Positions 1-8,694 of a DNA stretch of 64,000 bases are shown here, in pieces. A program made the translations under genes and the position numbers. Each line of letters starts with the position of its first letter. Within the stretch, counting starts at the first letter, position 1. The notes under the pieces were generated by a model. The model was not told the origin of the DNA. It saw only the letters and a list, made by a program, of their open reading frames with translations, and made no database searches. The DNA is from Hyphomicrobiales bacterium (lineage in GTDB: Bacteria; Pseudomonadota; Alphaproteobacteria; Rhizobiales; Rhodobiaceae), in contig PKTR01000002.1 in NCBI GenBank assembly GCA_002869065.1, positions 1,116,001 to 1,180,000 of the forward strand, read 5' to 3'.

Positions 1-258
1 CGGCCGGACGAGAGTTCCGCGCCCGAAGCCGATACCCATCTGATCGCCTGGGGACCGGGGCCGCGCGCCAGCCAGGCGCTGATGCTGACGGTGCGTGCAC
101 GGGCGCTGATCTCGGGTCGGCTCGCGCCTTCCGTCGACGACGTCCTCGCGCTTGCCGAGCCGGTGCTGAAACACCGCATGGCGCTGACCTTTGCCGCGCG
201 GGCCGACGGCCATGCCATCGGCGATGTGATCGGTCGGCTCGTTGGCCGGCTCGGTTGA
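1..258 (+). CDS. MoxR-family AAA+ ATPase (C-terminal part)
   Basis: The gene is cut by the left edge; frame 1 is open from base 1 to TGA at 256-258 and gives the last 85 residues. The segments WGPGPRASQALML and LKHRMALTFAARADG are typical of the C-terminal lid of MoxR ATPases, which act as chaperone-like partners of von Willebrand or DUF58 proteins. The Walker motifs lie outside the window. The stop codon overlaps the TTG start of the DUF58 gene, so the two are very likely translationally coupled in one operon. Confidence 0.85.
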   Translation, partial: RPDESSAPEADTHLIAWGPGPRASQALMLTVRARALISGRLAPSVDDVLALAEPVLKHRMALTFAARADGHAIGDVIGRLVGRLG

Positions 259-1232
259 CAGGGAGAGGCACGCTGAAACCGCCCTTTGTGCGTTCATTGA
301 CCGATGCCGAAGAGCCGGGGTCGTCGCTGTCGCCGCAACTGATGCGCGACGGGCGGGAGCTTGCCGCGACGTTGCCCGATCTTCTGATCGAGGCGCGGCG
401 GGTGGCGCTGACGGTGGCTGCCGGCTGGCACGGGCGGCGGCAGAGCGGGCCGGGCGAGACCTTCTGGCAGTACCGGCCTTTCATCACCGGCGAATCGATT
501 GCCGGGATCGACTGGCGGCGCTCGGCGCGCGACGATCATCTCTATATCCGCGAGCAGGAATGGGAATCGGCGCACACCGTGTGGCTGTGGCCGGATCTCA
601 GCCCGTCGATGGCGTTCCGCTCCTCGCTGTCGAATGTGACCAAGCGAGACCGTGCTCTGGTGCTGACGCTGGCGCTTGCCGATTTGCTTTCACGCGGCGG
701 CGAGCGCGTCGGCATGCCGGGAGTTCTGCGCCCGGCGGCCAATCGCGACGCGGCCGAGCGGCTCGGTGCCGCGTTGATGCATGTGCGCCCCGACGGGGCG
801 CTGCCGGGCGATACTCCGCTCGGGCGGTTTTCCGACATCGTCGTCTTTGCCGATCTGCTCGATCCGCTCGACGAGATCGAGGCCTTCGTGCGCCACGCGG
901 CGGATGCCGGAACGCGCGGGCATCTGATCCAGATTCTCGATCCGGTCGAGGAGACCTTCCCGTTCACCGGCCGTAGCGAGTTCCGCGATCCAGAGAGCGG
1001 TCTGCGCGTTCTCGCCGGTCGTGCCGAGGAATGGCGCGCCGCCTATGGCGAGCGCCTCAAGGCCCGGCGCGAGGCGCTGCAGCGGCTCGTTGGGCGGATC
1101 GGCTGGAGCATGATCCTGCATCACACCGACCGACCGGCGGCGGAGCCGCTGTTGTCGCTGCACCGGCGGCTGACCGATGGCGGCAACGATGCGGCGGCAC
1201 GGGCGTCCGGCAACGGCGGGGGACGGCGATGA
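255..1232 (+). CDS. DUF58 domain protein
   Basis: A 325-residue protein, the usual length for DUF58 partners of MoxR. The family hallmark is clear around residues 75-115: a RPFITGESIAGIDWRRSA segment, then YIREQEWE and a DLSPSMAF stretch that resembles the metal-binding start of a von Willebrand domain. Translation probably starts at TTG (255-257), which overlaps the moxR stop in the pattern TTGA; I see no ATG upstream of the conserved part in this frame. The 3' end overlaps the next gene by 4 bases (ATGA). The exact function of the MoxR/DUF58 pair in alphaproteobacteria is not established; a role in envelope integrity is often suggested. Confidence 0.85.
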   Translation: MTGRGTLKPPFVRSLTDAEEPGSSLSPQLMRDGRELAATLPDLLIEARRVALTVAAGWHGRRQSGPGETFWQYRPFITGESIAGIDWRRSARDDHLYIREQEWESAHTVWLWPDLSPSMAFRSSLSNVTKRDRALVLTLALADLLSRGGERVGMPGVLRPAANRDAAERLGAALMHVRPDGALPGDTPLGRFSDIVVFADLLDPLDEIEAFVRHAADAGTRGHLIQILDPVEETFPFTGRSEFRDPESGLRVLAGRAEEWRAAYGERLKARREALQRLVGRIGWSMILHHTDRPAAEPLLSLHRRLTDGGNDAAARASGNGGGRR

Positions 1233-4108
1233 GCGGACTGCTGCCGATCGGTTTCCTAACCCCCTGGATGCTCGGGGCGCTCATCCTGCTGCCGGTGATC
1301 TGGTGGCTGCTGCGGCTGACCCCGCCACGGCCGCGCGAGGTTCCATTCCCGCCGACGCGACTGTTGGCCGAGATCGCCCGTCATGAGGAAACCCCGGCGC
1401 ACAGCCCGTGGTGGCTGACGGCGCTGCGTCTGGCAGCGGCGGCCGCCATTATTCTGGCGCTTGCCGGGCCGTTGTGGCGGCCCGTCGCGGGCGGCGGCAC
1501 GGCGGGTCCGGGTCCGCTCGTCCTCATTCTCGACAACAGCTGGGCGGCGGCGCGCGACTGGGCCGTCCGGATCATGACCGGAGAACGTCTGCTCGATGCC
1601 GCCGAACGCGACGGGCGGCCGGTGGTTCTTGTCGCCAGTGCCGACGGCATCGATCAGCCGCTTGCCGCCACTTCGGCGGAGGAAGCGCGCGAGCGGCTTG
1701 CCGCCTTGCTGCCGCGGCCGCGCCCGGCGCTCCGGGCGCCGCTCATGTCCGCCCTCGCCGACCAGCAGGTGGACAGTTCACCCGGCATGATCGTGTGGGC
1801 CGGGGACGGCATCGATCACGGCGATGGCGCACAGGCGGCAGAGACGCTGAAAACCCTGGCCGGCGAGGCGCCGCTGACGCTCATTCAGCCGGACGGCGCG
1901 TTGCCGCGGGCGCTTGGGCGTGCCGACAACGCGTCCGACGCACTGACCGTGACGGTGCTGCGGGCCGACGCGGCGCGCGGCGGGTCCGGCGTCGTCGAGG
2001 CGCGCGACCTGAAGGGCTTCGTGCTCGGCACCGCATTGTTCTCCTTTGCCGCCGGCAAGACCGAGGCGCAGGCGCGCTTTTCCATGCCGATCGAGCTGCG
2101 CAATGACATCGTGCGGCTTGATATCGTCGACGAGAATACGGCGGGCGCGGTGCGGCTGATCGATGATCGCTGGCGCCGGCGCACCGTCGGGCTTGTTGGG
2201 GGAACCGCGCGGCAGGAGGCACAGCCGCTGCTGTCGCCGCTGCATTATCTGAGCGAGTCGCTCGGACCCTTCGCCGATCTGCGACAGGCGAAGGCGGCAG
2301 TCTCGGCGGATGCGATCGGCGAACTGATCGATCAGCGGGTGTCGGTGCTGGTGCTGTCCGATATCGGTGCGCTGGGTGATCCGATTGCCGGCCGGCTCGC
2401 GTCCTTTGTCGATGGCGGCGGTGTGCTCATCCGTTTCGCCGGGCCACATCTTGCCGCCGGCAGTGATGATCTCATTCCGGTGCGACTTCGCTCCGGCGGT
2501 CGGGTGCTTGGCGGCAGTCTGACATGGGAAGAGCCGCAGCCGCTCGCGGCCTTTTCGCGCGGGGGCCCCTTCGCCGACCTCGCCGTGCCGACGGATGTAG
2601 CCGTGACGCGCCAGGTGCTGGCCGAGCCGGGGCCGGATCTCGACGAGATGACCTGGGCAAGCCTTGCCGATGGCACGCCCCTGGTGACGGCGGCGCGGCG
2701 TGGGCGCGGCTGGCTGGTGCTGTGCCATGTCACCGCCGATACGACCTGGTCGAACCTGCCGCTGTCGGGGGTGTTCGTCGAGATGCTGCGCCGGACGGTT
2801 GCCTTGTCGGCGGGCAGTGTCGCGGAAGCACCTGCGTCCGATGTGGCGAGTGAGGCGGCAGCCAGCGGCGCGGCCGGTCCGTCGCCGAAGACCGCGGCCG
2901 TGCTTGCGCCTTTGCGCGCGCTCGACGGCTACGGGCGGCTCGGGACGCCGCCGGCGGACGCAGAGCCTATCGCGGCGGGAGATTTCGGCCGCATCACCGT
3001 CGATGCCCGTCATCCGCCGGGATTCTATGGCGTTGCCGACGGGTTTCGCGCGCTCAATCTGATGCCCGACGACGCGGTGATCACACGTCTCGATCCGGCG
3101 TTGCTCGGTGAGGCCGTTGTTGTCGAGGCGTATAGCCGCGAGGGACCGTTTTCCCTTGCGCCCTACCTGTTCGCGGCCGCGCTCACACTCGTGTTCCTCG
3201 ATGTGCTGGCGGTTCTGGCGCTCGGCGGCGGGCTCTCGACGCTGTTCCGGCGTACGGCGGCGGGTGTGCTTGTCTCGCTCGTCGCGCTCGGGGTGGTGGC
3301 GGGCGATGCGCGCGCGCAAAGCGCCGACACCGCGGCGGCGATCGACTTCTCCGCCACGCTGACGCCGCGTCTCGCCTATGTGTTGACCGGCAATCCCGAT
3401 CTCGACCGGATCAGCGAACGTGGCCTTGCCGGGCTCAGCCGGGAAATCGCGCAACGCACCGCGTTGGAGCCGGGCGCGCCGATCGGCATCGACATCGCGA
3501 GCGATGAGCTGGCCTTCTATTCGCTGATCTACTGGCCGATCGATGCCGCGGTCGATGCGCCGTCATCGCGCTCCATGGGGCGGATCGAGGCCTTCATGAA
3601 GGGCGGCGGGACGGTGCTGTTCGACACACGGGATCAGCTTGCGGGGCCGGTCGGCGGCGGAATGGGCGGCGTTTCCGGCGGTGTCAGCCCGGAGACGCTG
3701 AAGCTGCGCGCGATCCTCGCCGATCTCGACGTGCCGTCGCTGGAGCCCGTGCCGCTCGATCACGTCCTGACCAAGGCGTTCTATTTGCTGCAGGAGTTTC
3801 CAGGCCGCTACAGCGGCAGTCCGCTCTGGGTCGAGGCAATGCCGGCCATCGATGATGCGGCAACCGCCGGACGGCCGGTGCGGGCGGGTGACGGGGTGTC
3901 GCCGATCCTGATCACCGGTAATGACTTCGCCGCCGCCTGGGCGGTTGGCGAGGACGGGCGCTACCTCTATCCGACGGTGCCGCCGGAAGACTATCAGCGC
4001 GAACGGGCGCTCCGCGTCGGCATCAACATCGTGATGTACGCCATGACCGGCAACTACAAGGCCGATCAGGTGCATATCCCGGTGCTGCTGCATCGGCTGG
4101 GGCAATAA
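1229..4108 (+). CDS. Large membrane protein, BatA-type N-terminus and DUF4159
   Basis: A 959-residue protein starting at ATG 1229, which overlaps the DUF58 stop by 4 bases. The first 80 residues carry two hydrophobic segments (PIGFLTPWMLGALILLPVIW and LAAAAAIILALAGPLW), as in BatA-like aerotolerance proteins. A von Willebrand-like region follows (LVLILDNSWAAARDW), then a glutamine-amidotransferase-like fold in the middle, another hydrophobic stretch near residue 650, and a C-terminal DUF4159 region (YSLIYWPIDA, GGGTVLFDTRD). The frame is also open upstream to 1031 but that part lies inside the DUF58 gene and is not needed. It is third in the moxR operon and probably works with MoxR and DUF58 at the inner membrane. 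Confidence 0.85.
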   Translation: MSGLLPIGFLTPWMLGALILLPVIWWLLRLTPPRPREVPFPPTRLLAEIARHEETPAHSPWWLTALRLAAAAAIILALAGPLWRPVAGGGTAGPGPLVLILDNSWAAARDWAVRIMTGERLLDAAERDGRPVVLVASADGIDQPLAATSAEEARERLAALLPRPRPALRAPLMSALADQQVDSSPGMIVWAGDGIDHGDGAQAAETLKTLAGEAPLTLIQPDGALPRALGRADNASDALTVTVLRADAARGGSGVVEARDLKGFVLGTALFSFAAGKTEAQARFSMPIELRNDIVRLDIVDENTAGAVRLIDDRWRRRTVGLVGGTARQEAQPLLSPLHYLSESLGPFADLRQAKAAVSADAIGELIDQRVSVLVLSDIGALGDPIAGRLASFVDGGGVLIRFAGPHLAAGSDDLIPVRLRSGGRVLGGSLTWEEPQPLAAFSRGGPFADLAVPTDVAVTRQVLAEPGPDLDEMTWASLADGTPLVTAARRGRGWLVLCHVTADTTWSNLPLSGVFVEMLRRTVALSAGSVAEAPASDVASEAAASGAAGPSPKTAAVLAPLRALDGYGRLGTPPADAEPIAAGDFGRITVDARHPPGFYGVADGFRALNLMPDDAVITRLDPALLGEAVVVEAYSREGPFSLAPYLFAAALTLVFLDVLAVLALGGGLSTLFRRTAAGVLVSLVALGVVAGDARAQSADTAAAIDFSATLTPRLAYVLTGNPDLDRISERGLAGLSREIAQRTALEPGAPIGIDIASDELAFYSLIYWPIDAAVDAPSSRSMGRIEAFMKGGGTVLFDTRDQLAGPVGGGMGGVSGGVSPETLKLRAILADLDVPSLEPVPLDHVLTKAFYLLQEFPGRYSGSPLWVEAMPAIDDAATAGRPVRAGDGVSPILITGNDFAAAWAVGEDGRYLYPTVPPEDYQRERALRVGINIVMYAMTGNYKADQVHIPVLLHRLGQ

Positions 4109-4109
4109 G

Positions 4110-6194
4110 ATGGATTGGACACTCATCTTTTCGCCGATGTTGCCAGTGCCGGTGCTGATCGGCTTCGGCGTGATCGCCTTTCTGCTGTTCGCGGGGCTTT
4201 TGATCACGCGTACGCGCGGCGTCGCCGTTCGGGCTCTGGCGCTGGCGCTTCTTGTGCTGGCGCTGTTCAATCCCTCGCTCGAGCGGGAAAAGCGCGAACC
4301 GCTGACCAGCGTCCTGCCGGTTATCGTCGATCGTAGCGAAAGCCAGCGGCTCGATATCCGTGCCGGCCAGAGCGATGCGTTGCGCGACGCGGTGAGCGCG
4401 GCGGTTGCCGGGCTGAAGGATGTCGAGCTGCGCCTCGTCGAGACACGCCGCGAGGGCGATGCCGGTTTTGATGGCACCGCGCTGTTCGGCCCGCTTGCCG
4501 AAGCGCTTGCCGACGTGCCGCCGAACCGGGTCGCCGGCGCGATCCTGATCACCGACGGGCAGGTCGACGACGTGCCACCGACGCTCGACCGGCTCGGCTT
4601 CGACGCGCCGCTGCACGCGCTCGTCACCGGGCGCCCGGGCGAGGCGGACCGGCGGGTGGTGATCGAAAAGGCGCCGCGCTTCGGCCTCGTCGGCTCGCAG
4701 CAGACGATCCGGCTGCGCTTTGCCGAAGAGGGCGCGGGCGGCACGGATGCGGCCGCGACGGCGCGGGTGACGGTGCGCCAGGACGGCAACGAGGTCGGCA
4801 GCGCGGCGCTGCATCGCGGCGAGAGCGCCGATGTCAGCCTGACCATCCCGCATGCCGGCAAGAACATTCTCGAATTCGAGATCGAGACGCTCGACGGCGA
4901 GTTGACGACGCTCAACAACCGCGCCGTCGTCGCGATCGAGGGAATCCGGGAGAATCTGCGCGTGCTGCTCGTCTCGGGCGAACCGCATGCGGGCGAACGC
5001 ACCTGGCGCAACCTTTTGAAGTCCGACGCCTCCGTCGACCTGGTGCATTTCACCATTTTGCGGCCGCCGGAAAAGCAGGACAGCACGCCGATCAGCGAGC
5101 TGTCGCTGATTGCCTTTCCCACGCGCGAGCTGTTTTCGGAAAAGATCGACGAGTTCGATCTCATCATCTTCGACCGCTATCAGCGGCGCGGGGTTCTGCC
5201 GACGCCCTATTTCGATAACATGGCGCGCTTTGTGCGCGACGGTGGTGCGATCCTGATGGCGGCGGGTCCGGAATTCGCGGGACCCGGCACGCTCGACCGC
5301 ACCGCGCTCGGGCTCGTCATGCCGGCCTCGCCGACCGGGCGAATCATCGAGGAGCCGTACAAGCCGGCAATCAGCGAAAACGGTGCGCGCCATCCGGTGA
5401 CGCGGGAGCTGGCAAGCGCGTCGGGTACGGACCCGGAGTGGAGCCGCTGGTTCCGTCTCATCGAGGCCGAGGACGCGCGCGAGAAGCCGGTGATGACGGG
5501 AGCTGATGGCAAGCCGCTGCTGTTTCTCCATCGCGTCGGCGAGGGGCGGGTCGCGCTCCTGCTGTCCGATCACGTCTGGCTGTGGGCGCGCGGCTTCGAG
5601 GGCGGCGGACCGCACGGGCCTCTGCTGCGCCGTCTCGCCCATTGGCTGATGAAGGAGCCGGATCTCGAGGAAGAAGCGTTGCGGCTGACCGCGAAGGGCC
5701 GGCACCTCACGGTCGAACGCCAGACGCTGGCGGAGGAGACCCGTCCGGTGACGCTGACCGGGCCGCTTGGAGACGAGCGGACCATCACGCTTGCAGAAGG
5801 CGCACCTGGCCTGTGGCGTGCCGAGGTAGCGGCGGCCGATATCGGTCTCTACACGGCGCGCGACGGGGCGTTGACGGCCCTTGCTTCGGTCGGCCCGACG
5901 GATCCGCAGGAATTTGCCAATGTGGTCTCGACGCCGGAGCGGTTGCGGGCGCTTACGGAGGCAAGCGGCGGCAGCGCGCGCCGGGTTGCCGGTGCCGACG
6001 GGGTCGCGGTGGCCCCGCGCATTCTGGCGATGAAGGGTAACGGCCCCTATGCGGGCCGGGGCTGGATCGGCATCCGCACCGGTGCGGCGAGCACCGTTAC
6101 CGGCATCGACCGGTTGCCGTTGCTTGCCGGGCTGATCGGGCTGGCGTTGCTGCTCGGCGCGCTCAGCCTTGCCTGGTACCGCGAGGGGCGCTGA
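4110..6194 (+). CDS. Membrane protein with amidotransferase-like fold
   Basis: A 694-residue protein whose ATG lies one base after the TAA of the DUF4159 gene. Two hydrophobic segments fill residues 7-55 and one more sits at the very C-terminus (LLAGLIGLALLLGALSLAWY), so most of the protein is expected outside the membrane. Around residues 290-420 it has a flavodoxin or class I amidotransferase-like pattern (RVLLVSGEPHAGERTW, FDLIIFDRYQRRG, RDGGAILMAAGPEF) without an obvious catalytic triad. This is the usual last gene of moxR-DUF58-DUF4159 operons in Hyphomicrobiales. The molecular role is unknown. Confidence 0.8.
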   Translation: MDWTLIFSPMLPVPVLIGFGVIAFLLFAGLLITRTRGVAVRALALALLVLALFNPSLEREKREPLTSVLPVIVDRSESQRLDIRAGQSDALRDAVSAAVAGLKDVELRLVETRREGDAGFDGTALFGPLAEALADVPPNRVAGAILITDGQVDDVPPTLDRLGFDAPLHALVTGRPGEADRRVVIEKAPRFGLVGSQQTIRLRFAEEGAGGTDAAATARVTVRQDGNEVGSAALHRGESADVSLTIPHAGKNILEFEIETLDGELTTLNNRAVVAIEGIRENLRVLLVSGEPHAGERTWRNLLKSDASVDLVHFTILRPPEKQDSTPISELSLIAFPTRELFSEKIDEFDLIIFDRYQRRGVLPTPYFDNMARFVRDGGAILMAAGPEFAGPGTLDRTALGLVMPASPTGRIIEEPYKPAISENGARHPVTRELASASGTDPEWSRWFRLIEAEDAREKPVMTGADGKPLLFLHRVGEGRVALLLSDHVWLWARGFEGGGPHGPLLRRLAHWLMKEPDLEEEALRLTAKGRHLTVERQTLAEETRPVTLTGPLGDERTITLAEGAPGLWRAEVAAADIGLYTARDGALTALASVGPTDPQEFANVVSTPERLRALTEASGGSARRVAGADGVAVAPRILAMKGNGPYAGRGWIGIRTGAASTVTGIDRLPLLAGLIGLALLLGALSLAWYREGR

Positions 6195-6218
6195 CGCGTT
6201 CTCCCAAAAGGCTTTTTG

Positions 6219-6719
6219 TCAGCGCACCGACCGGGCCATGCCGCGCGCGGCGATCGATGCGCCGCCTTTCAGCTCGGCGAGCAGCAACCGCTTCGGGTCG
6301 ACCGGGCCGGGCAGCATGACGGTGCCGGGCGCGACCGGCTTGAAGCCGAAGACGCCATAATAGGGTTCGTCGCCAACCAGCAGGACGAGGCCGTGGCCGG
6401 CCTCGGCGGCGGCCGACATGACGGTACGCATCAGCGCCCGGCCGATGCCGATATGCTTGACCGTTGGACTGACGGTGAGCGGCCCGAGCAGCAACGCGGG
6501 CGCCTCTCCGATCAGGATCGGCGTCAGCCAGACCGAGCCGACGATGTCGTCATCGATTGTGGCGGAAAAGCTTAAGGCGCGGTCGTGCGGCACGCCCTCG
6601 CGCAGGCGGAACGCGGTCCGCGCGAAGCGGCCGGGCCCGAAGGCTTCGTCATGAAGGGCGTCGACGGCGGCATCATCCGAGGGCAGCTCGGGCCGGATGG
6701 TGAAAACAATATCGGACAT
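6219..6719 (-). CDS. GNAT family N-acetyltransferase
   Basis: A 166-residue single-domain acetyltransferase, the family's normal size. The acetyl-CoA binding motif A is visible as LGPLTVSPTVKHIGIGRALM, with the fourth residue pattern Q/RxxGxG/A represented by KHIGIGRA. The C-terminal GLVLLVGDEPYYGVFGFKP segment is typical of the YhbS-like subgroup. The substrate cannot be predicted. The gene converges on the membrane-protein operon; only 24 bases separate the two stop codons. Confidence 0.85.
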   Translation of the reverse strand: MSDIVFTIRPELPSDDAAVDALHDEAFGPGRFARTAFRLREGVPHDRALSFSATIDDDIVGSVWLTPILIGEAPALLLGPLTVSPTVKHIGIGRALMRTVMSAAAEAGHGLVLLVGDEPYYGVFGFKPVAPGTVMLPGPVDPKRLLLAELKGGASIAARGMARSVR

Positions 6720-7028
6720 GAAGAGAATCCCGCGAAGGAATTTAGGGTCCCGTCATCCGGACCCGGCGGGATGGCGCACTTGCGGCGGCAGTCAACGACC
6801 GGTGGGGCGACGGCATACGAAGAGGCGCGACGAAAATTCGTCACGGATCTCAATTCGTCGTCGCTGACGGCTGACCTGCCACATGGGGCGGATGTCCTCG
6901 TGCCATTGCCGGTGGGGCGCTCCCGAGATGCGGAAACGTCCGATGGAAGCTGGCGCAATACCACGCGAAAAAGCGGACGTCCAGCGTTTCCGCCCTGCGG
7001 TGAATTGCCGTTCTTTTCGCGAAAAGGG
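6720..7028. other. Intergenic region between GNAT gene and holA
   Basis: About 309 bases without a convincing gene on either strand. It should hold the GNAT promoter at its left end and the end of the leuS-lptE-holA transcript at its right. There is a perfect 14-base palindrome CTTTTCGCGAAAAG at 7013-7026, three bases beyond the holA stop, and a short terminator-like hairpin at 6968-6993. Reading frames that stay open here have repetitive, arginine- and proline-rich translations typical of GC-rich shadow frames. Confidence 0.5.
6968..6993 (-). terminator. Possible terminator of the leuS-lptE-holA transcript
   Basis: On the minus strand GCGGA (6993-6989) pairs with TCCGC (6977-6973), and a run of five U follows (6972-6968). 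The stem is only five base pairs with an 11-base loop, so it is a weak candidate. It lies about 36 bases beyond the holA stop, where a terminator is expected. Confidence 0.35.
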
Positions 7029-8060
7029 TCAGGCGGGACGGCGGCCGGCGCGGGCAATGGTGATCATGGCGTCGGCAAGCACGGCTTCTTCGAGGTCGCG
7101 ATAGAGCCGGGTCTTGTGGATCGCCTCGCTCAGCACGGTCATGGCGCGTTCCAGCCGCATGGTATTCCAGCGCTGCAGGGCGCGGCTGATCAGCGGCTTG
7201 CGGCGGAAGTAGATCGGTGGGCGGGCGCGGTTCATGACGGCGTCGGCGGCAGCACCCGCTTCGATCTCGGCGCGCATGCGATGCAGCATGTGGAGGTGGC
7301 GGAGCGCGTTGGTGCCGATGCCGGAAACCGACTGGCCAGCTGCGGTCAGCCGGTCGAGGCCACGCACGACAGTGTCGATCTCGCCGAGGAACATGGCGTC
7401 GATCACCTCGCTGGCGGCAAGCGCGGAGGCGTCGCCGACCGAGACCTCGACGTCGGCCAGTGTGATACGGCCGCTGTCGCGGGCATAGAGGCAGAGCTTG
7501 GCGACTTCGCTGCGCGAGGCGAGCCGGTCGCCGCCGATGAGCGCGTGCAGGGCCTGGCTGGCATCGGAATCGATGGCGAGGCCGACCGCGGCGGTTTCGT
7601 CATCGATCAGCCGGTTGAGGTCGCCCGCCTCGTCGGGATAACAGGCGATCGCCACCGCGCCGCGGTTTTCCTCGAAGCGGCGACGCAGCGCGACGCCCTT
7701 TTTCAGGTCGCCCGCCTCGACCAGAATGAGGGTGTTTTCCGGCGGTTCGTGCATCAGTGGGGTGATCATGCCGGCGAGATCGCCACGCCCGCCGGCGCGC
7801 ACCCAGACGGTGCGGCGGTCGCCGAACAGCGCGATCTGCAGCGCCTCGTCGGCGAGCCGGTTCGAGTCGGCATCGATTTCGGAACTGTCGAGGCGGATCA
7901 GGGCGAAGGGGTCGCTGGAGCCCTTGGTCGCCGCGTTGGCGATGGCCTTGCAGCGTTCCGAGACGAGACCGACATCGGGGCCGTAGACCAGAACGAAGCC
8001 GACGCTCGGGTCGGGCTCCTTCAGGAATCGGTCGAGAGCGGGTCCCTTCAGAACGGCCAT
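7029..8060 (-). CDS. holA: DNA polymerase III subunit delta
   Basis: A 343-residue protein matching the length and layout of HolA, the clamp-loader subunit that opens the sliding clamp. Family features include FVLVYGPDVGLVSERC near residue 20 (the degenerate P-loop region), RRTVWVRAGGRGDLAG, and the C-terminal collar part ALQRWNTMRLERAMTVLSEAIHKTRLYRDLEEAVL. Its place downstream of leuS and lptE is the common alphaproteobacterial order, which supports both calls. The ATG at 8060 fits the conserved start MAVLKGPALDRFL. Confidence 0.92.
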   Translation of the reverse strand: MAVLKGPALDRFLKEPDPSVGFVLVYGPDVGLVSERCKAIANAATKGSSDPFALIRLDSSEIDADSNRLADEALQIALFGDRRTVWVRAGGRGDLAGMITPLMHEPPENTLILVEAGDLKKGVALRRRFEENRGAVAIACYPDEAGDLNRLIDDETAAVGLAIDSDASQALHALIGGDRLASRSEVAKLCLYARDSGRITLADVEVSVGDASALAASEVIDAMFLGEIDTVVRGLDRLTAAGQSVSGIGTNALRHLHMLHRMRAEIEAGAAADAVMNRARPPIYFRRKPLISRALQRWNTMRLERAMTVLSEAIHKTRLYRDLEEAVLADAMITIARAGRRPA

Positions 8061-8150
8061 CGAAACTCACATATTGTGCGTCGTCCGTCGCCTCGCGGGA
8101 TCCGTTTCGCAGCCGAATCGGAGGCGAAACGATCCTTGTCCGCCAGTCGC

Positions 8151-8690
8151 TTACTGCTCGGCGAAGTAGGACGCGATGCGGGTGCGGATATCGTCGGCGA
8201 TGACACGGGCGGCGCGGTCCTCGGCGTCGCGCTCGGCGCGCACATTGGCGAAGCGCTGGGTCGAGAAGTCGTAGGACGCGTTGGCGAAACTCTTGCCGGT
8301 CAACAGCGTCTTGCCGCTGGCGGCATCGAGCAGCACGAAATTGGCCGACAGGCGCATCAGATAGGCAGCCGGTACGTCGGAGAACTTTTCGACGCCGAGA
8401 TCGGCTTCGAGCTTGGTCAGGAAGAGTCGCAGGCGATAGCGCGGCGCGGCCGCCTCACCACCGCCGGTAAAGGCGAAGATCAGCTCGTTGCGGACCACCT
8501 GCTCGACGCGGTCGTCGGCGGCCTCGATGTCGATGGCGCGCAACTCGTCCATCGCCGTGCCGCCGCCCGGCAGCGTGCCGTACATCGGCCGCACATTGCA
8601 GCCGCCGAGCGTAAGCCCGGCAATCAGCAGGCTGCCAAGCAGCGCCGAGCTGATCACGGATCGTCTTGTAGGCGGTCGGCGGTCAGCCAT
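8151..8690 (-). CDS. lptE: LPS assembly lipoprotein LptE
   Basis: A 179-residue predicted lipoprotein. A positively charged start (MADRRPPTRRSV) is followed by a hydrophobic stretch and a lipobox LTLGGC, then NVRPMYG, the usual start of mature LptE in alphaproteobacteria. LptE is the plug of the LptD outer-membrane translocon that inserts lipopolysaccharide. I chose the ATG at 8690, four bases after the leuS stop; an in-frame GTG/ATG five codons upstream would overlap leuS. holA follows after 90 bases. Confidence 0.85.
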   Translation of the reverse strand: MADRRPPTRRSVISSALLGSLLIAGLTLGGCNVRPMYGTLPGGGTAMDELRAIDIEAADDRVEQVVRNELIFAFTGGGEAAAPRYRLRLFLTKLEADLGVEKFSDVPAAYLMRLSANFVLLDAASGKTLLTGKSFANASYDFSTQRFANVRAERDAEDRAARVIADDIRTRIASYFAEQ

Positions 8691-8694
8691 CGGT

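Noticed and set aside
1778-3454. A 558-codon minus-strand frame opposite the DUF4159 gene
   Set aside because: Third-codon GC bias of the real gene removes stops on the opposite strand; the translation has no recognisable domain.
4023-5705. A 560-codon minus-strand frame opposite the amidotransferase-like membrane gene
   Set aside because: Low-complexity arginine-rich shadow; the plus-strand gene fits its operon.
6188-6225. Bidirectional terminator from GCGCTGAC/GTCAGCGC between converging genes
   Set aside because: The arms overlap both stop codons and the loop is 22 bases long with no proper U tract after the stem, so it is weak evidence.
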